A stretch of DNA of 64,000 nucleotides from Linepithema humile (taxonomy: Eukaryota; Arthropoda; Insecta; Hymenoptera; Formicidae), in the NCBI RefSeq assembly GCF_040581485.1, contig NC_090129.1, positions 27,990,764 to 28,054,763 on the forward strand, given 5' to 3'. Shown here piece after piece: positions 1 to 11,329 of this stretch (within the stretch, counting starts at the first letter, position 1; each line of letters opens with the position of its first letter). The position numbers and the translations under genes are program-made. Under the pieces are notes generated by a model. The model was not told where the DNA came from and searched no databases. It saw only the letters and a program-made list of their open reading frames with translations.

Positions 1-1703
1 TTCGAAAAAACTTTCTGATCTGCCCAATATAATATTTTTAAATTTTACTTTGTTAACTTTTTAAATATGAATTTGTATAATATATAAAAATATAAAATAT
101 AAATATAAAAAAATATAAAATAAAGTAAATATATTTTATATTTGTCCATTATTATATTCATTAGAAATCACTTTATTTGATTTCTAATCAAGATTATCTA
201 TTTGATGTCACAGAAAGTAAATCAGTGATGCAATTTGTATCCGTTCGCGTTACATTTTCGAAAGGAAGGGGGAAAGCAGGATTTTTACGGAGACTGTACA
301 TAATAATGTAGAAATATTTCAGTATAAGAAATCAATACAATATCAATAAGCTTCGACAGCGATGAAGTTCTACAATTTTACGAATCGGTTGTCGTCTAGT
401 ACTTCTTGTGCCACATACGTCACTCGAATTACCACGCTTTCTAACGATAGAACTTCGTTCGCCACTCACGATAAGTAGTCGTCTATTTGTGCGCACGAGT
501 AATAATTTTGCGACAGTAAGTCGATCGATCAAAGCCTGGCATCGCGATATCGAAAATCACGTGAGACCAAGGTCAAGTTCATATCTGAACGTATTTGGAA
601 GCTCCGGAAACCCCGAAGAGATTCTTTAGAGAGTGCTACCGCTGATCCTGCGACCCAGTAAGAAGTCAAAGACTCTAGAAATCTAAGAACTGAGGCTTGC
701 GTGGAACTGTTCGTGTTGAACGCAAGAAGATGAACTCATTCATTTATGCCGATTATTTCTTATAAATTGATAGTAATTTTTTTATTCAGATAAAAAATTA
801 TTCTTTACTTATAAAGAAAATTGTGTTTCTTATTTGTTTTAGTATAAAATGTACTTATTCTTTTATATTATATAAGTGGCTATCCAGCATTTATATAATA
901 TAAATCTAGAAATGAAAAAATTGACTGAGTAAAAATTGAAAAAAGTATACATACACGTATTAGCCTTCTTATTCATTCCGCATCACATTGTTACCTGATA
1001 TTCGAATATTTAGCTAACGATCAAGTTGGATTCGACAAAAATGTTGAAAGAAAATTCAGAAATTTTTTTTAAATGTAAAAATTTTTAAACAGACGACATT
1101 CTGTAAAGTTCTAGAAAAGTTTGTGAAAATGAAACAGTCGGAAATTCTTGACTTAGCTTATAAGGCTATTGTGTTTGTGTACAAATCTTGCAACAGTATA
1201 ACCCAACGGTTAATAACGGATCACGGAAATGATGCCATAAACAGGGTTAGTCTGTCAAGGTACAAATTTTGCTGAACAAAGAAAAGTTTTGGTCCTTTAG
1301 TCTTTTACCGTTTATTCTCTACGAAGTTTGTGCTACCTGCTGTTTTGGGCATAAATCTGTAATTGTAAATTCTCGTTTGTCGCACTACCGGCGACACTAA
1401 AGCAATAAATCTGTTGAAAATGTCTTCGTATATAAATAACATCAAAAAAATAAATCACTTACAAAATTAAGTATTTGTAAAAAAGGTAAATACGTTTGCC
1501 GACAAATAAGGCAAAAAAATATACCTACAATTTTGCTAGAGTTACATAGAAAATCGTTGAAAATTATTCCATGCTAAATTTATATTAAAAAAAAAACGAA
1601 AAAAATGTAAACGTGGATTGTCAAATTTTGCCTGTTTTGAGAGTAGGTCTTCTCTATCTGAATATTTCAATCGAGAAAGAAATTTTCACATAAATTTTAC
1701 GAG

Positions 1704-1704
<1 letters not shown>

Positions 1705-1732
<28 letters not shown>
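1705..1732. repeat. (CA)14 microsatellite
   Basis: Uninterrupted CA dinucleotide run of 14 units in AT-rich flanks. Such perfect runs are usually length-polymorphic. Confidence 0.95.
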
Positions 1733-1735
<3 letters not shown>

Positions 1736-3039
1736 TCCATGCTGTAACACAATATTATATTTACAGGTTTGCTATTATTTTTATCTCTGAATCTTATGCA
1801 TTTAAGAATCATTCAAGTTTCCGCTAGAACGGAGCAATTTTTTTATACGTTTCGATACGTCCACAATATACTTCCAAGTGATTGGTATTTTGCAAGCTTA
1901 CTTGGACTTGAGTTAATTTAGATATTCAGGTATCAGCGACGAAAAAGACGGTAATGACGACAATGTAAATTATGGCAAGGCGATAAGGACGGAGGCTGCT
2001 AAGTTTGCGGTGAAATTTCTCCGGAATAACTTCCTCGGCGGTTCGCTAGTGGGGGCTCGACTTGTTGCTCGAGGTTGTAGACATCTCGCAAGGCGGTTCG
2101 TTGCTCCTCGATGCCAATTCGCGATTGGCTCGACGACAGTCTCAGTGTCAGGTCGCCGATTTCTAGTGGCGCGTGCTTTTTATGCAATGACTCTTCTTCT
2201 TCGTGTAACTCGATTTTGAATCGGGATTTTGATCGCCTTTGTACGACAAAAATGGCTCGATTATGATGAGAAATCCATGTTTGTCAATCAATGTTTCGGC
2301 CGTGAGATTACGAGATAATCATGTATTCATGTGAAATTTTGATAATTTGATCTCAAATTATTCAGTTAATTTTTACATTCATTAACAAAACATTAGAGTC
2401 TTCATATTTTTTGCAGTTTTTTTTTTTCATTTTCGTGCACTTTTTTTCTTGCATTGCTCTTCCATTATTCTACATTTGTCATGTAATCAAATGAATGAAA
2501 ATCATATCGTCATATAGAAAACGTTCAATAGATTATCTTATTCATGCACACACTTATTTCAGCATTTATTTTTATTCTACTTTTTTAATAATTATGAATA
2601 TACCGAAAATGCATTTATGTGAAGAGAATATTCGATGAGGAGAAAAAATAAAGAACACGTGGACGCAGAAACGAAGAGAAATAATTGCTGCACAATTGAA
2701 TCAAGTAATATTTCATATTCCAATACACTTTTATAAGATGGCTTCTCTTTAAAAAAGCAGGAAAAAAGAGAAAGGATAAGATTAAAATGTTTAAAATTTA
2801 TGTACACACTCTACAGCGTTATATATAGAAAATTTCACGAAAAGTCTTCAATGAGTCAAAGAGTAAAACCGAGGACCAATTATATGCCGATTTATTCCAC
2901 CGGCACCATTTCTTCCGATTGATATAATTTTGCAAAGTCAATTGATAAAGAAAGACCATCAGAAAGATACGACAAGAAATAGAAGCGGAAAGGGAATGCC
3001 GTAGAGACAAGAGTGAAGAAAGACGAGCGAGGAAGAAAA

Positions 3040-3045
<6 letters not shown>

Positions 3046-3081
<36 letters not shown>
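3046..3081. repeat. (AG)n microsatellite, about 18 units
   Basis: Perfect AG/GA run inside a longer purine-rich stretch (about 2940-3110). Read on the minus strand it gives Leu-Ser runs in short open frames, which are artefacts of the repeat. Confidence 0.95.
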
Positions 3082-3087
<6 letters not shown>

Positions 3088-3129
3088 GCCAGCTGCGGGA
3101 GAAGGACGGCGGAACAACAGCGTGGTGGG

Positions 3130-3900
3130 GTATTTCTCACTGGTGCCGCGCTGGCGAGAGAGTAGGTCAGTGTACCACATTAACCGGTATCTCCGCGACG
3201 GAGGTAGGGGATCTTCCGACTCGTCGGTTCCGTAGAGCCTATAGATACGGCGGAGTTGCCTCCACGGTCACTCATGGTCGTCCACGGACGTCTGTATTCC
3301 GCGACGGCCATCCATGAAGTTGCCATCCACGGAGACCCGCGTGGATCTTCCGTCCATATTATGGACTCGCAAGCACTCACGACGATCGTTCACAAGCAGA
3401 AACACATGACAAATTTATTGATGAATCTTATTTTCTCTCCAAATTCCCGTATTTCTTTCTTATCTTATCAAATTTTCAAAATGGCACCAAGCTACCGCTT
3501 CTCACAGCTGCCGGACGTATGTTCGACAAATGTGTCGAATGTGTCGACGTATGTTACAAAGGATTGTGTATTTTCTGAAACAAACTCCGGCGTTCCAAAG
3601 TTCAGCTGAGTTTTATGGTCTTTTTACTGTTCGGATAATGGTGGTCCGCGCGCGATCCGAGTTTCTTTGCGGAACTTCGCAGCGCGCTTCTACACGCCGC
3701 TCGCCTCGTACGTGTGACTTGTCCTTGCGGCGAAAGTGCCTTGAAATGCCGATGCTGTTTCGGCCCGACCGCGGTATGCGAGTGTCCTCCAATCTGCGCG
3801 CACTTCCTCGTCTTCGCGCCGTCTCGTTCCCGTCGTCTTTGACCTTTACCTTAAGGGTCGTCGCACTTTCTCCGACGGCAAAGCGTTAGATTGCCTCGCA
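3130..3900. promoter_or_regulatory. GC-richer, CpG-bearing island, function unknown
   Basis: The composition rises sharply from the AT-rich flanks to GC-rich with many CpGs. A plus-strand stretch near 3230-3360 repeats short motifs built on TCCACGG and GTCCACGGACG. The overlapping open frames of 117-119 codons have no recognisable domain. A promoter, a 5' untranslated exon or an enhancer are all possible; the assignment rests on composition only. Confidence 0.2.
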
Positions 3901-5625
3901 CACGCATTCACGTGTCTATTTAACTGCGTGTTTTCGCAGCACATTTTGATAGCTACGTTCAGGCAAATGCAGCTTCATATAACGAACAATACGAACGATT
4001 GTTTTCTTTGAGAAGAATTTCCCGCGCACATTCTTAGCATAATATCAATAAATAGTAATATTCTCGAATTTGCACTTAAATTACATTAAAATTCATCATT
4101 AATACATTATTAATATTGAACATTATAAAAATCTGTAGCAACAACAATTAATTATTGTAATAAAAGAAATTAAGAAAGCGAGAGGAAAAACATGACAAAA
4201 TATGATAGAAATATTTCGCGTCTTTTCCATAATTTTTTTCTTAATTTATGTTTCAATACTTTATTTAAATTGCATTAAAATATCTAAGAATTTGTGATTG
4301 TAGTATTTTGTATTCTATCGCTGATTCATATATTTATTTATTCGTTTTAAAGACAAATCTAATGATTTAATTATTCTAATAAAATATTATATCATTAGTT
4401 TGAATAACCTATCAACGAAACAATTGACAAAAGATATAGATAGTATCTTTTATCGTTTTACGAATAACTTGAGTACAAAGTTAAATTCCAACTTATTTAT
4501 AAATCACTCAAAACAGGCAATTTGAATACATTAACATAGGAATATAATTAATTAACAAATTATTTAATAATTAGTTTAATAAACATAATATAAATTGTGA
4601 AAATAGCATTAAGTTTTTAAAATTCCAGATTTTGTGTTATTAAACATATTTTATACAGCAAATGCATTTCGAAAGAATCGTAAGCGATAGTGAAACTAAT
4701 TAGTGCAAACACATATTAGGAGTGATATTTTACGTTCGCCCACATATATATAATAATGATAGATTTCTATGGAGAATAATTGCAATACTAATGAATCGCT
4801 AAATATAACGCGCTTAAATATACCGCTAGGATAGATAAAAGATAGAACCCCCATTTGGCGTATCTATTTTGCAAGAAATTGGAACAAAACTTGTTGCTAT
4901 ATGGCGATCGATCGGTGCATATATTAATACCGTTTTTTTATACAAATACATACCGACGCATTTCTTTATATAAATATTATTAGTAGATAAAATAAGAATT
5001 TTTTCAAAACATCACATGTATATCCAATCGTTTGACTCACATAAGTCAATTATCAAATATCTCCATTTTTATTTAGCGCTCTTTTTATAAATTTTTTTAT
5101 TTATTATCGAGCGTATTACATTTTTACTCGTTTCAACGTTTTTCCCTTAGTTGCGGCACAAAATTGAGCAATTTAGTTTGAAATTCTTTTAATGAATAAT
5201 TGCAATCTAATTTAACATACGCAAGATTCCTACGAAATCTTTTTCTTATATATAATTGACATTGAATATCACAGAATAAATATAAAGAAAATAATGAGTT
5301 AAAAAACTGAAAACTTGCAATCAATATTTATGATTCGGAAAAGAAAACGACATTCAAGTTAAGTATTCATCGCGGACGAATGATCGCGTTGTCCGTCGCG
5401 GCGTCGTGTAACGAGGCGAAAAGATCCATTACGCATACAGCCGGACACGGAAGTATGGAAATGAATTTCACGTTTGGTCGCGTCTGGTTCTGCGTGCTAC
5501 GGTGTGGGTCACGGGTATCGTGCGGCTCACCAACCGGTCGTCCATCGGCGAGCCGAGCCCGAACGAACACGGGTGCAAACGGAGGCGCTCTCGCGCGCGC
5601 GAGCGCGTGACTCGTTTGGACCGAT

Positions 5626-5782
5626 GTGGGTCATTCACGGGGAACCGCGTTTCGCACGCGCCATTTTTCGTAACGAAAAGGAAAGCCGCCGGCCGACTTG
5701 CGGAGCGCTTAGCAAAATCTGAGCGGTCTTGCGTAGGCCTCCCGAGCTTCTCGACTACCCGGTAACGGTGCCTCGGCCTACT
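5626..5782 (+). repeat. Direct repeat, copy 1
   Basis: Shares with 6117-6251, in the same order: GTGGGTC, TCGCACGCGCCATTTTTC, AACGAAAAGGAAAGCC, GCAAAATCT, GCGTAGGC, TAACGGTG and CGGCCTACTT. This copy is about 20 bp longer because of an insertion after the AAAGCC block. Confidence 0.85.
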
Positions 5783-6116
5783 TCCGTTCCCCAGTATACG
5801 TGCCGATATAGTTTAGCCAGGCATAGTCATCGTGCGAACAAGTGTGCCGCGCTGATGCGCGCCGCACGCTTCCTCCGACTGGCTGCGGGATGATAAGACT
5901 CGCGGGACGTTCGGCTTTGGGGAACGATCGCAGTTGTAAAGAGAACGCATCGAATTGCAGATATTATCAATTATCGGAGAATATAGATCTAAAAGGTGAT
6001 TCGAAAACTCTTGGACGATCCCTTTGAAGTTGTCCCGCTTGTCACGTACGAGAGGCAAGTTCACGGCGCGTGCGGAAATCGCGAGGAAAATCGTACGCAT
6101 GGTCGCTCGCGCAGAA

Positions 6117-6251
6117 GTGGGTCGGCGCGGAAATCACCGCGGCTCGCACGCGCCATTTTTCACAACGAAAAGGAAAGCCATTCGGGCAAAATCTAGTCGA
6201 TTTGCGTAGGCTTCGGCCGTGCAGCCGGCTGTAACGGTGCTCCGGCCTACT
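6117..6251 (+). repeat. Direct repeat, copy 2
   Basis: Second copy of the unit at 5626-5782, in the same orientation about 490 bp downstream. Conserved blocks alternate with diverged spacers, which suggests an old local duplication in which particular short motifs stayed fixed. Confidence 0.85.
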
Positions 6252-6872
6252 TTGGCCGCCCCACTGCGCGCGACTGGAGGCGCGAGCGCGATATGGTTTC
6301 GGCGTGTAGTCACGGCACGGATACTCGCCGCGGTCCCCGACAGACTCCTGGCTCGTCGACTCCGGCGTGAGGACGAATGAACGGACGGGCAAATGTGGAT
6401 GCAGGTACTCTTGCGTGCGCGCGCGTGACGTGTACACGATACACGTGCACGGAGTACGTGACTTATGCACTGACGAATGCACGTTTAATTCCGGGATCGT
6501 TCCCGGCGGCGGAAGCCTTATAGAAAAAAAAAAAAAACATAACGCCCCTTCTTCCTCGGTGGTTCAAAGCAAAAGTTCAAAATAGAAAACAGCTTACATG
6601 TGATGCGTAAAAATGTAAAAATATTTTCCTAAAGAAGCAGATAAATCTGCTTCCTGAAAAGTATTTTTTTATTAAAACTAATAATTAATTAAGAGAAGAG
6701 TTTGCACATCTCAAATTACATTGCATCTATTATTCAAATACTGATTCAAGCTCGCAATAATGAAAAATAAAATTTTTATTTGCGACGCTCATTCATAAGC
6801 GATAAAAATTAGAATTTTCGTAAGCAAACATGTGTTTGGTATTCACATGATAGTATGATAATGCTTTAAATT

Positions 6873-6894
6873 CAGAGAGAGAGAGAGAGAGAGA
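6873..6894. repeat. (AG)n microsatellite
   Basis: AG run of about 11 units at the edge of the CpG-rich island that begins near 6.95 kb. Confidence 0.9.
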
Positions 6895-6949
6895 AAAGAA
6901 AAAGAAGACAAAGAGAGATGTTTGTCATAAACACAGGCACATTGTAAAT

Positions 6950-7680
6950 ACCAAACGATTCCACGCAAATCGGTACGAATTCGCCGCACTCTGCACGGAT
7001 ACCCGGTGATCCCATTGATAAGTGGCTCACCGAGACATTGTCGTAGGCCCGAAAAAGCGGGTCCGATCGATCGTAGCATGCGGGCCCCCCGCGTTCTTGC
7101 ACTGTGCGCGTCCGCGCTGTTGGATAACGGTACACGGCGAACACGTCACGGCACTACGAGAGAACCCCCTCTCCCTTCTACTCCTGTTTCTCGGTTGCCA
7201 CGGGGTGGCGCGGGAGGGGGGGCGGGGCCTGGCGCCCGTGGTGGGAAGAGGAGATACACCGAAGCGTTTACCGTCGACTCGACAAGGACGGACTCCAGCC
7301 GACGACAAGGACGGGGACTCGGCGTGTCGAAGTCGGTCCGGCAGGGCGCGAGGAGCGGGGGCTCCTACGAGAGGGGGATGATGATATTGATGCCGATGAT
7401 GGGCACTTGCGGGCACTACCGACAGGTTACTACCAAGTCAGCGGGGCTGATTTGCATGTTTCTCATGACGTGTTCCCGCGACCACGCGGATACGTCAATC
7501 GAAACGGGAAGAAGAAAAGGCATCGATTCGAATTTTTCGCGACAGGATGTGAGCAATGAAGAGCGCTTACGCTGCGTGAGTAGAGGTCATCATCCCTTGC
7601 TGGAAGTATTATGGTATCTGGCAGGTGGTCAAAGCTTGTCGATTCGGAAGTGCACAATTGTCATACTGCAATGACTATAT
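6950..7680 (+). promoter_or_regulatory. CpG-rich island; possible promoter or 5' exon of the zinc-finger gene
   Basis: GC-rich island with a G-run cluster at 7202-7227 (GGGG, GGG, GGGGGGG and GGGG separated by short loops) that includes a GC-box-like GGGGCGGGGC. A plus-strand frame stays open for 222 codons (7006-7674). It contains a Met cluster at 7378-7401 and, downstream, GTGAGT at 7576 and CAG|GTGGTC at 7624/7625. The latter would give the phase-1 junction required by the exon at 11950, but the site is weak and the peptide shows no domain. The same island is open in other frames, so the open frame alone is poor evidence of coding. Confidence 0.25.
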
Positions 7681-8196
7681 TGAGAACCCGGAAATCTACT
7701 TCGCTGGCGATTTATTCGTTTTTTTTTTTTCACTCTTATATTGAGAGATATTTCCTCTGTCTTTTCTTCATTTCGAATTTACGTGTGACAAAAATTTCTT
7801 AGTTTTATTCTTTATTGCTCTCCGAAGTTTCGTGTCTTTTGTTTTACAGTCAAGTATTTTAATTCTGTACTTTCGCATTCGTTTATCTTCTTTCAGACTT
7901 CTTCCAGATATGTGTTTAATTTCAATCACCTTGTCGATAAATTGCGAAAATATGATAATAATGCAATTTTATCATTCATTGACCGTAGATGAATCTAAGA
8001 AACAAAATAATTAATCTCGTCATAAGTGTAAAGAATTTTTTAGTGCTTTAGATTTAAGACATTAAAGTGTCGCAAAAGATTCAGCGAAACTCTGTGTTGT
8101 ATTGTAAGTGCAAAATAATAAATATACTATCAAATGATTTAATACAAGTAAGTATCTGTTACATTAATTTATTATTATTATTAATATTATTATATT

Positions 8197-8598
8197 AATC
8201 ACTCAAAAAAATGATCTTGCAATAATAGCTAAAATTTTCTAGGTGTAAAAAATTAACTAAAACAGATAAATGATTAGCAACTGTTGTGATATTGCATATG
8301 TAATTACTTAATCAGTTTAGATGACAGAAACAGAATATATATCTGTATTGTTTGTGAACTTTAAAAAGAAAGTTTCTCTAAAGCGCCTATCTATATAAGA
8401 TCAATCACGTGTTCGATTATGCAATGAATAACATTTAGCAATGGTACCTAAATTTTTCAGATGCTATTGCTAGAACATTACTGCTATAAATTCTATATGT
8501 GACAAACAATGTTTTCACAGATACGAAAAATAGCGATACATTCTTGTTGCGATATCTAGAAATCTAACTACATCAGCGAAATATTTTTTTGAGTGATT
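8197..8598. mobile_element. Candidate short inverted-repeat element, about 400 bp
   Basis: Left end AATCACTCAAAAAAAT (8197-8212) is matched by its exact reverse complement at 8583-8598. A CACTC-type terminus followed by an A-run recalls non-autonomous DNA transposons, but no clear target-site duplication is visible and the interior has no coding frame. Family not assigned. Confidence 0.45.
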
Positions 8599-8737
8599 GT
8601 AATTGTATAAATAATAATTAATAATTGTATAAATTAATAAGTGTATAAATAATATTTATTAATAATTATATAAATAATGAATTATAAATTATATAATTTA
8701 ACCTAAATTAAATGTATCTAATCTATTTTAACCTACA

Positions 8738-8897
8738 TTAATTTAACCTAATCTAAACTGCAATGTTATCATTTTAATGCATAATTACATATAATGCATA
8801 ATTATATATATATATACATACATATAAGTCAGTGAAAATTAACAGCGTAATTATGCATTAAAATAATGACATTGCAGTTTAGATTAGGTTAGATTAA
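8738..8897. mobile_element. Foldback element with 51-bp inverted arms
   Basis: The left arm 8738-8788 and right arm 8847-8897 are inverted copies with 48 of 51 positions matching. All three differences are transitions. The loop of about 58 bp is AT-rich and includes a TA run. The arms include CTAATCTAAACTGCAATG and TTTTAATGCATAATTAC. It fits a MITE or foldback element; no coding capacity. Confidence 0.8.
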
Positions 8898-10251
8898 TCA
8901 AAGTTAACACCATTACCACCATTATAATCAAAGTTAATACCAATTAACTCAATCGTATTCGACACATTCAAAACTCTTGCTTTCCATTTTTCTCCTTTTT
9001 TTCCTAAGCCGTGTAAAAATTATTTCTATATTCAACTATTTGCTTCACAAAATCCCGTCTTCTCTTATATACTAGAAAAAAAATTAAAAAGACATTCATA
9101 AGGAATCAAATCCTTCAAAAAAGTTCCTTTACTTTTTGATGCTTTTCTCATATTTGATTTCGTTATTTCTTTATTTCCGAGTTTTTTTCTCCTTTCTTTT
9201 CTTCCAATCTGCCGCCATTTTTTTCATATTGATTATTCTTTAATTTAATTTGGTATGGTTTCTTTATTATTATTTTAATTTTTTAGGTTACAATTTATTC
9301 ACTCGCTCGTTTTTTTGTCGCACATTCGCTCATTTATTTGTCGCTTATTTGCTTTGTATAATTGCATGTGTGTGTATATGTTGCTTGATTTTACATATAA
9401 GAATGTTAAATGTTTTCAGGAAAACAAAAGAAAAGGAAGATCTATATTTGCACATATTATTGCATATACAATCTTCTAAAAATTCTTTTGTCTTTAACAT
9501 AAAATTATTTTTATTTACATCGCAATAACATTGCAACTTTGCAATTACTTATTACAGCATAATGTTGCAGAAACTATGCAAATTTTTAACAAGTTAACAA
9601 TATTGTACAGCAATGTTTAAAAAGTGTTACAAGAGTATGCAATAATATGTATGAAATATCAGATTGTTTGGTAAGTACCCTCGCTTCTCGCATGAAATAC
9701 ATGTGCTTGCTTATATAACAATAGCTATATAATGATAATATGGCAAAAGCAGGAAGTTTTGTTACATTGCGGAAAATTATATAATTTTGCATTATTTATT
9801 ATTGTTTTTATTAAATTCGCAATAAATTTTTGTTATGCAACATATCGCTCGCTTGTGCACACACACATATACAATATTATATTATTAAAAAAAATATCAC
9901 ATCGCAAAATAACAATGTTATATTACAGCCTTAATAAGAATAATTAAGATATTACAATTTTTCGGCTCGAATTATTCAAAATAAATCGTTACAAACAAGG
10001 TGCAGAGCCAGATTTTACAATGTAATTATAATATTGCAATCTAGCAGTAAAATATATTTGCAACAATTTTGCTTTAGATTTTTGCATAATTTTTGTGATG
10101 CACGAATAACTCCTCTCATTTTTTCTTTTTGCTTTTGTAATATTGTAATATTAACATAATTATTATTGAAATATTAATTTGTGATAAAAATATTTACTTC
10201 TATATTCTCTGTTATATAGATCGCTAACCTAGCAGAAGCAAAGAACTTAAG

Positions 10252-10464
10252 ATGGCTAAGACTAATAAGAAGAAACCAAGATTTATTCATCCAAAAGAGA
10301 TCAAGCAGCAATACAGCAAAGCTCCGGAAAAAACATATAAGGAGGATGAGAAATCTTTACAGGATATAATGCAGTCTTTAGTTAAACTTTCAAATGATAC
10401 TAGTACGCAGTGCTATAAGAATTATAAAGGAAGTTATCAAACGATACCAAACAACATCAGTTAA
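10252..10464 (+). CDS. Small Lys-rich open frame, possible gene or retrocopy
   Basis: A 70-codon frame with an ATG in a reasonable context (AAG before ATG) and an in-frame stop just upstream. The product is hydrophilic: Lys-rich N-terminus (MAKTNKKKPRF), then Glu/Gln/Lys/Ser-rich sequence including KSLQDIMQSLVKLSND, which could form a short helix. No signal peptide or membrane segment. A possible 3' splice site (TTATATAG) lies about 30 bp upstream of the ATG. Its amino-acid make-up looks more protein-like than the surrounding chance frames, but I do not recognise the family. It could be a genuine microprotein, one exon of a longer gene or a decayed retrocopy. An inverted-repeat element begins 47 bp after its stop. 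Confidence 0.35.
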   Translation: MAKTNKKKPRFIHPKEIKQQYSKAPEKTYKEDEKSLQDIMQSLVKLSNDTSTQCYKNYKGSYQTIPNNIS

Positions 10465-10510
10465 TATTTACACGCATTTTATATATATATTCATATATAT
10501 ATATATATAT

Positions 10511-10733
10511 ATGTTGTGGACAAAGTGATAAATGAGGCATTATGCATAATGCCCGAGACTAGTCGGACAGAGTGATAAATTTTCATATATATATATATAT
10601 ATATATATATTTATTTATTTATTTTTATTTATATTGCCCGGTCAAAACGATAAATTAACAAATATTTATCACCCTGCCCGACTGGTCTTGAGCATTATGC
10701 ATAATGTCTCATTTATTACTTTGTCCATAACAT
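10511..10733. mobile_element. MITE-like element with 70-bp terminal inverted repeats
   Basis: The left arm 10511-10580 and right arm 10664-10733 are inverted copies with 62 of 70 positions matching. All eight differences are transitions. The arms contain GGACAAAGTGATAAATGA and the palindromic core GCATTATGCATAATG. The motif CGGACAGAGTGATAAAT recurs degenerately as CGGTCAAAACGATAAAT in the 83-bp centre, so the element is internally nested. It is embedded in TA repeats, which fits a preference for TA targets as in Tc1/mariner-type elements (inference). No coding capacity. Confidence 0.85.
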
Positions 10734-11329
10734 GTATATTTATATTTGCTATGAATATTTTGGCCGTCATGTTTAAAATTAAAAAGAGAGAATTTTCTTT
10801 TTTTATAAGATGCAAACCAGACTTTTTTGAAATTATATTTTATCGATTTATCGCCTAAGAAGACAAACGTTATCTTATATGTTTGAATTATACAAGTGAA
10901 ATATTTCACAGCCATATTACACTGACACAAGTTATACATGCCAAATATATCAGCCAAGGTATTCATAGTTTTAGTTTTAATTAATATTTATTAATATTAC
11001 TATACATATATAGCCGAAAGTCATAATTTTTATGAGAGAGAAATACTAGTATTAATAGAAATGATAATATATAGAAATAAAATAATAAATAAATAAATAT
11101 TAACATATTTCCGCGCCTATTATCGGAAAATTTGGAAAGGGGAAAGTAGAAAAACAAGTTTCCAAACTTTAAATCTACTTTGAAATATTTTTTCGCGCGA
11201 TTGCAGAGCTCTGTTTGTAACTGGAACAAGTTTCGGCATGTTGTACATTGTAATGTGCGATAAGATAATCGGCGAGAATTAATCTCATTAAGCTGAAATT
11301 TCTTCTTTCTTTCCTTATCCGGCTAATTC

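Larger units (their letters stand above)
1..5360. other. AT-rich stretch without a recognisable gene
   Basis: Mostly AT-rich sequence with poly-A/T runs and no open frame showing a domain or plausible splice structure. It holds a CA microsatellite (1705-1732), a GA microsatellite (3046-3081) and one GC-richer island (about 3130-3900), each listed separately. Short open frames here overlap on both strands and look like chance. A distant 5' exon of the zinc-finger gene could lie here, but nothing in the sequence singles one out. Confidence 0.6.
5380..6540. promoter_or_regulatory. CpG-rich island containing a direct duplication
   Basis: About 1.1 kb of GC-rich, CpG-dense sequence between AT-rich flanks, with an alternating CG tract near 5590-5607. 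It contains two copies of a unit spaced 0.49 kb apart (5626-5782 and 6117-6251). Each copy has CGCACGCGCCATTTTT, whose GCCATTTT core resembles a YY1/Pleiohomeotic-type site. The island lies 5-6 kb upstream of the zinc-finger exon and could be a promoter of that gene or an unrelated regulatory island. No convincing coding frame was found. Confidence 0.3.
7690..10250. other. AT-rich stretch without a recognisable gene
   Basis: Strongly AT-rich with poly-T runs and no credible coding sequence. It carries two inverted-repeat elements (8197-8598 and 8738-8897), listed separately. Confidence 0.6.

Noticed and set aside
2892..3180. Leu-Ser repeat peptides on the minus strand
   Set aside because: Produced by translating the GA microsatellite; not a protein.
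6042..6482. 146-codon minus-strand frame across the duplicated CpG island
   Set aside because: It lies partly over the second copy of the direct repeat, shows no domain, and the first copy does not preserve the frame.
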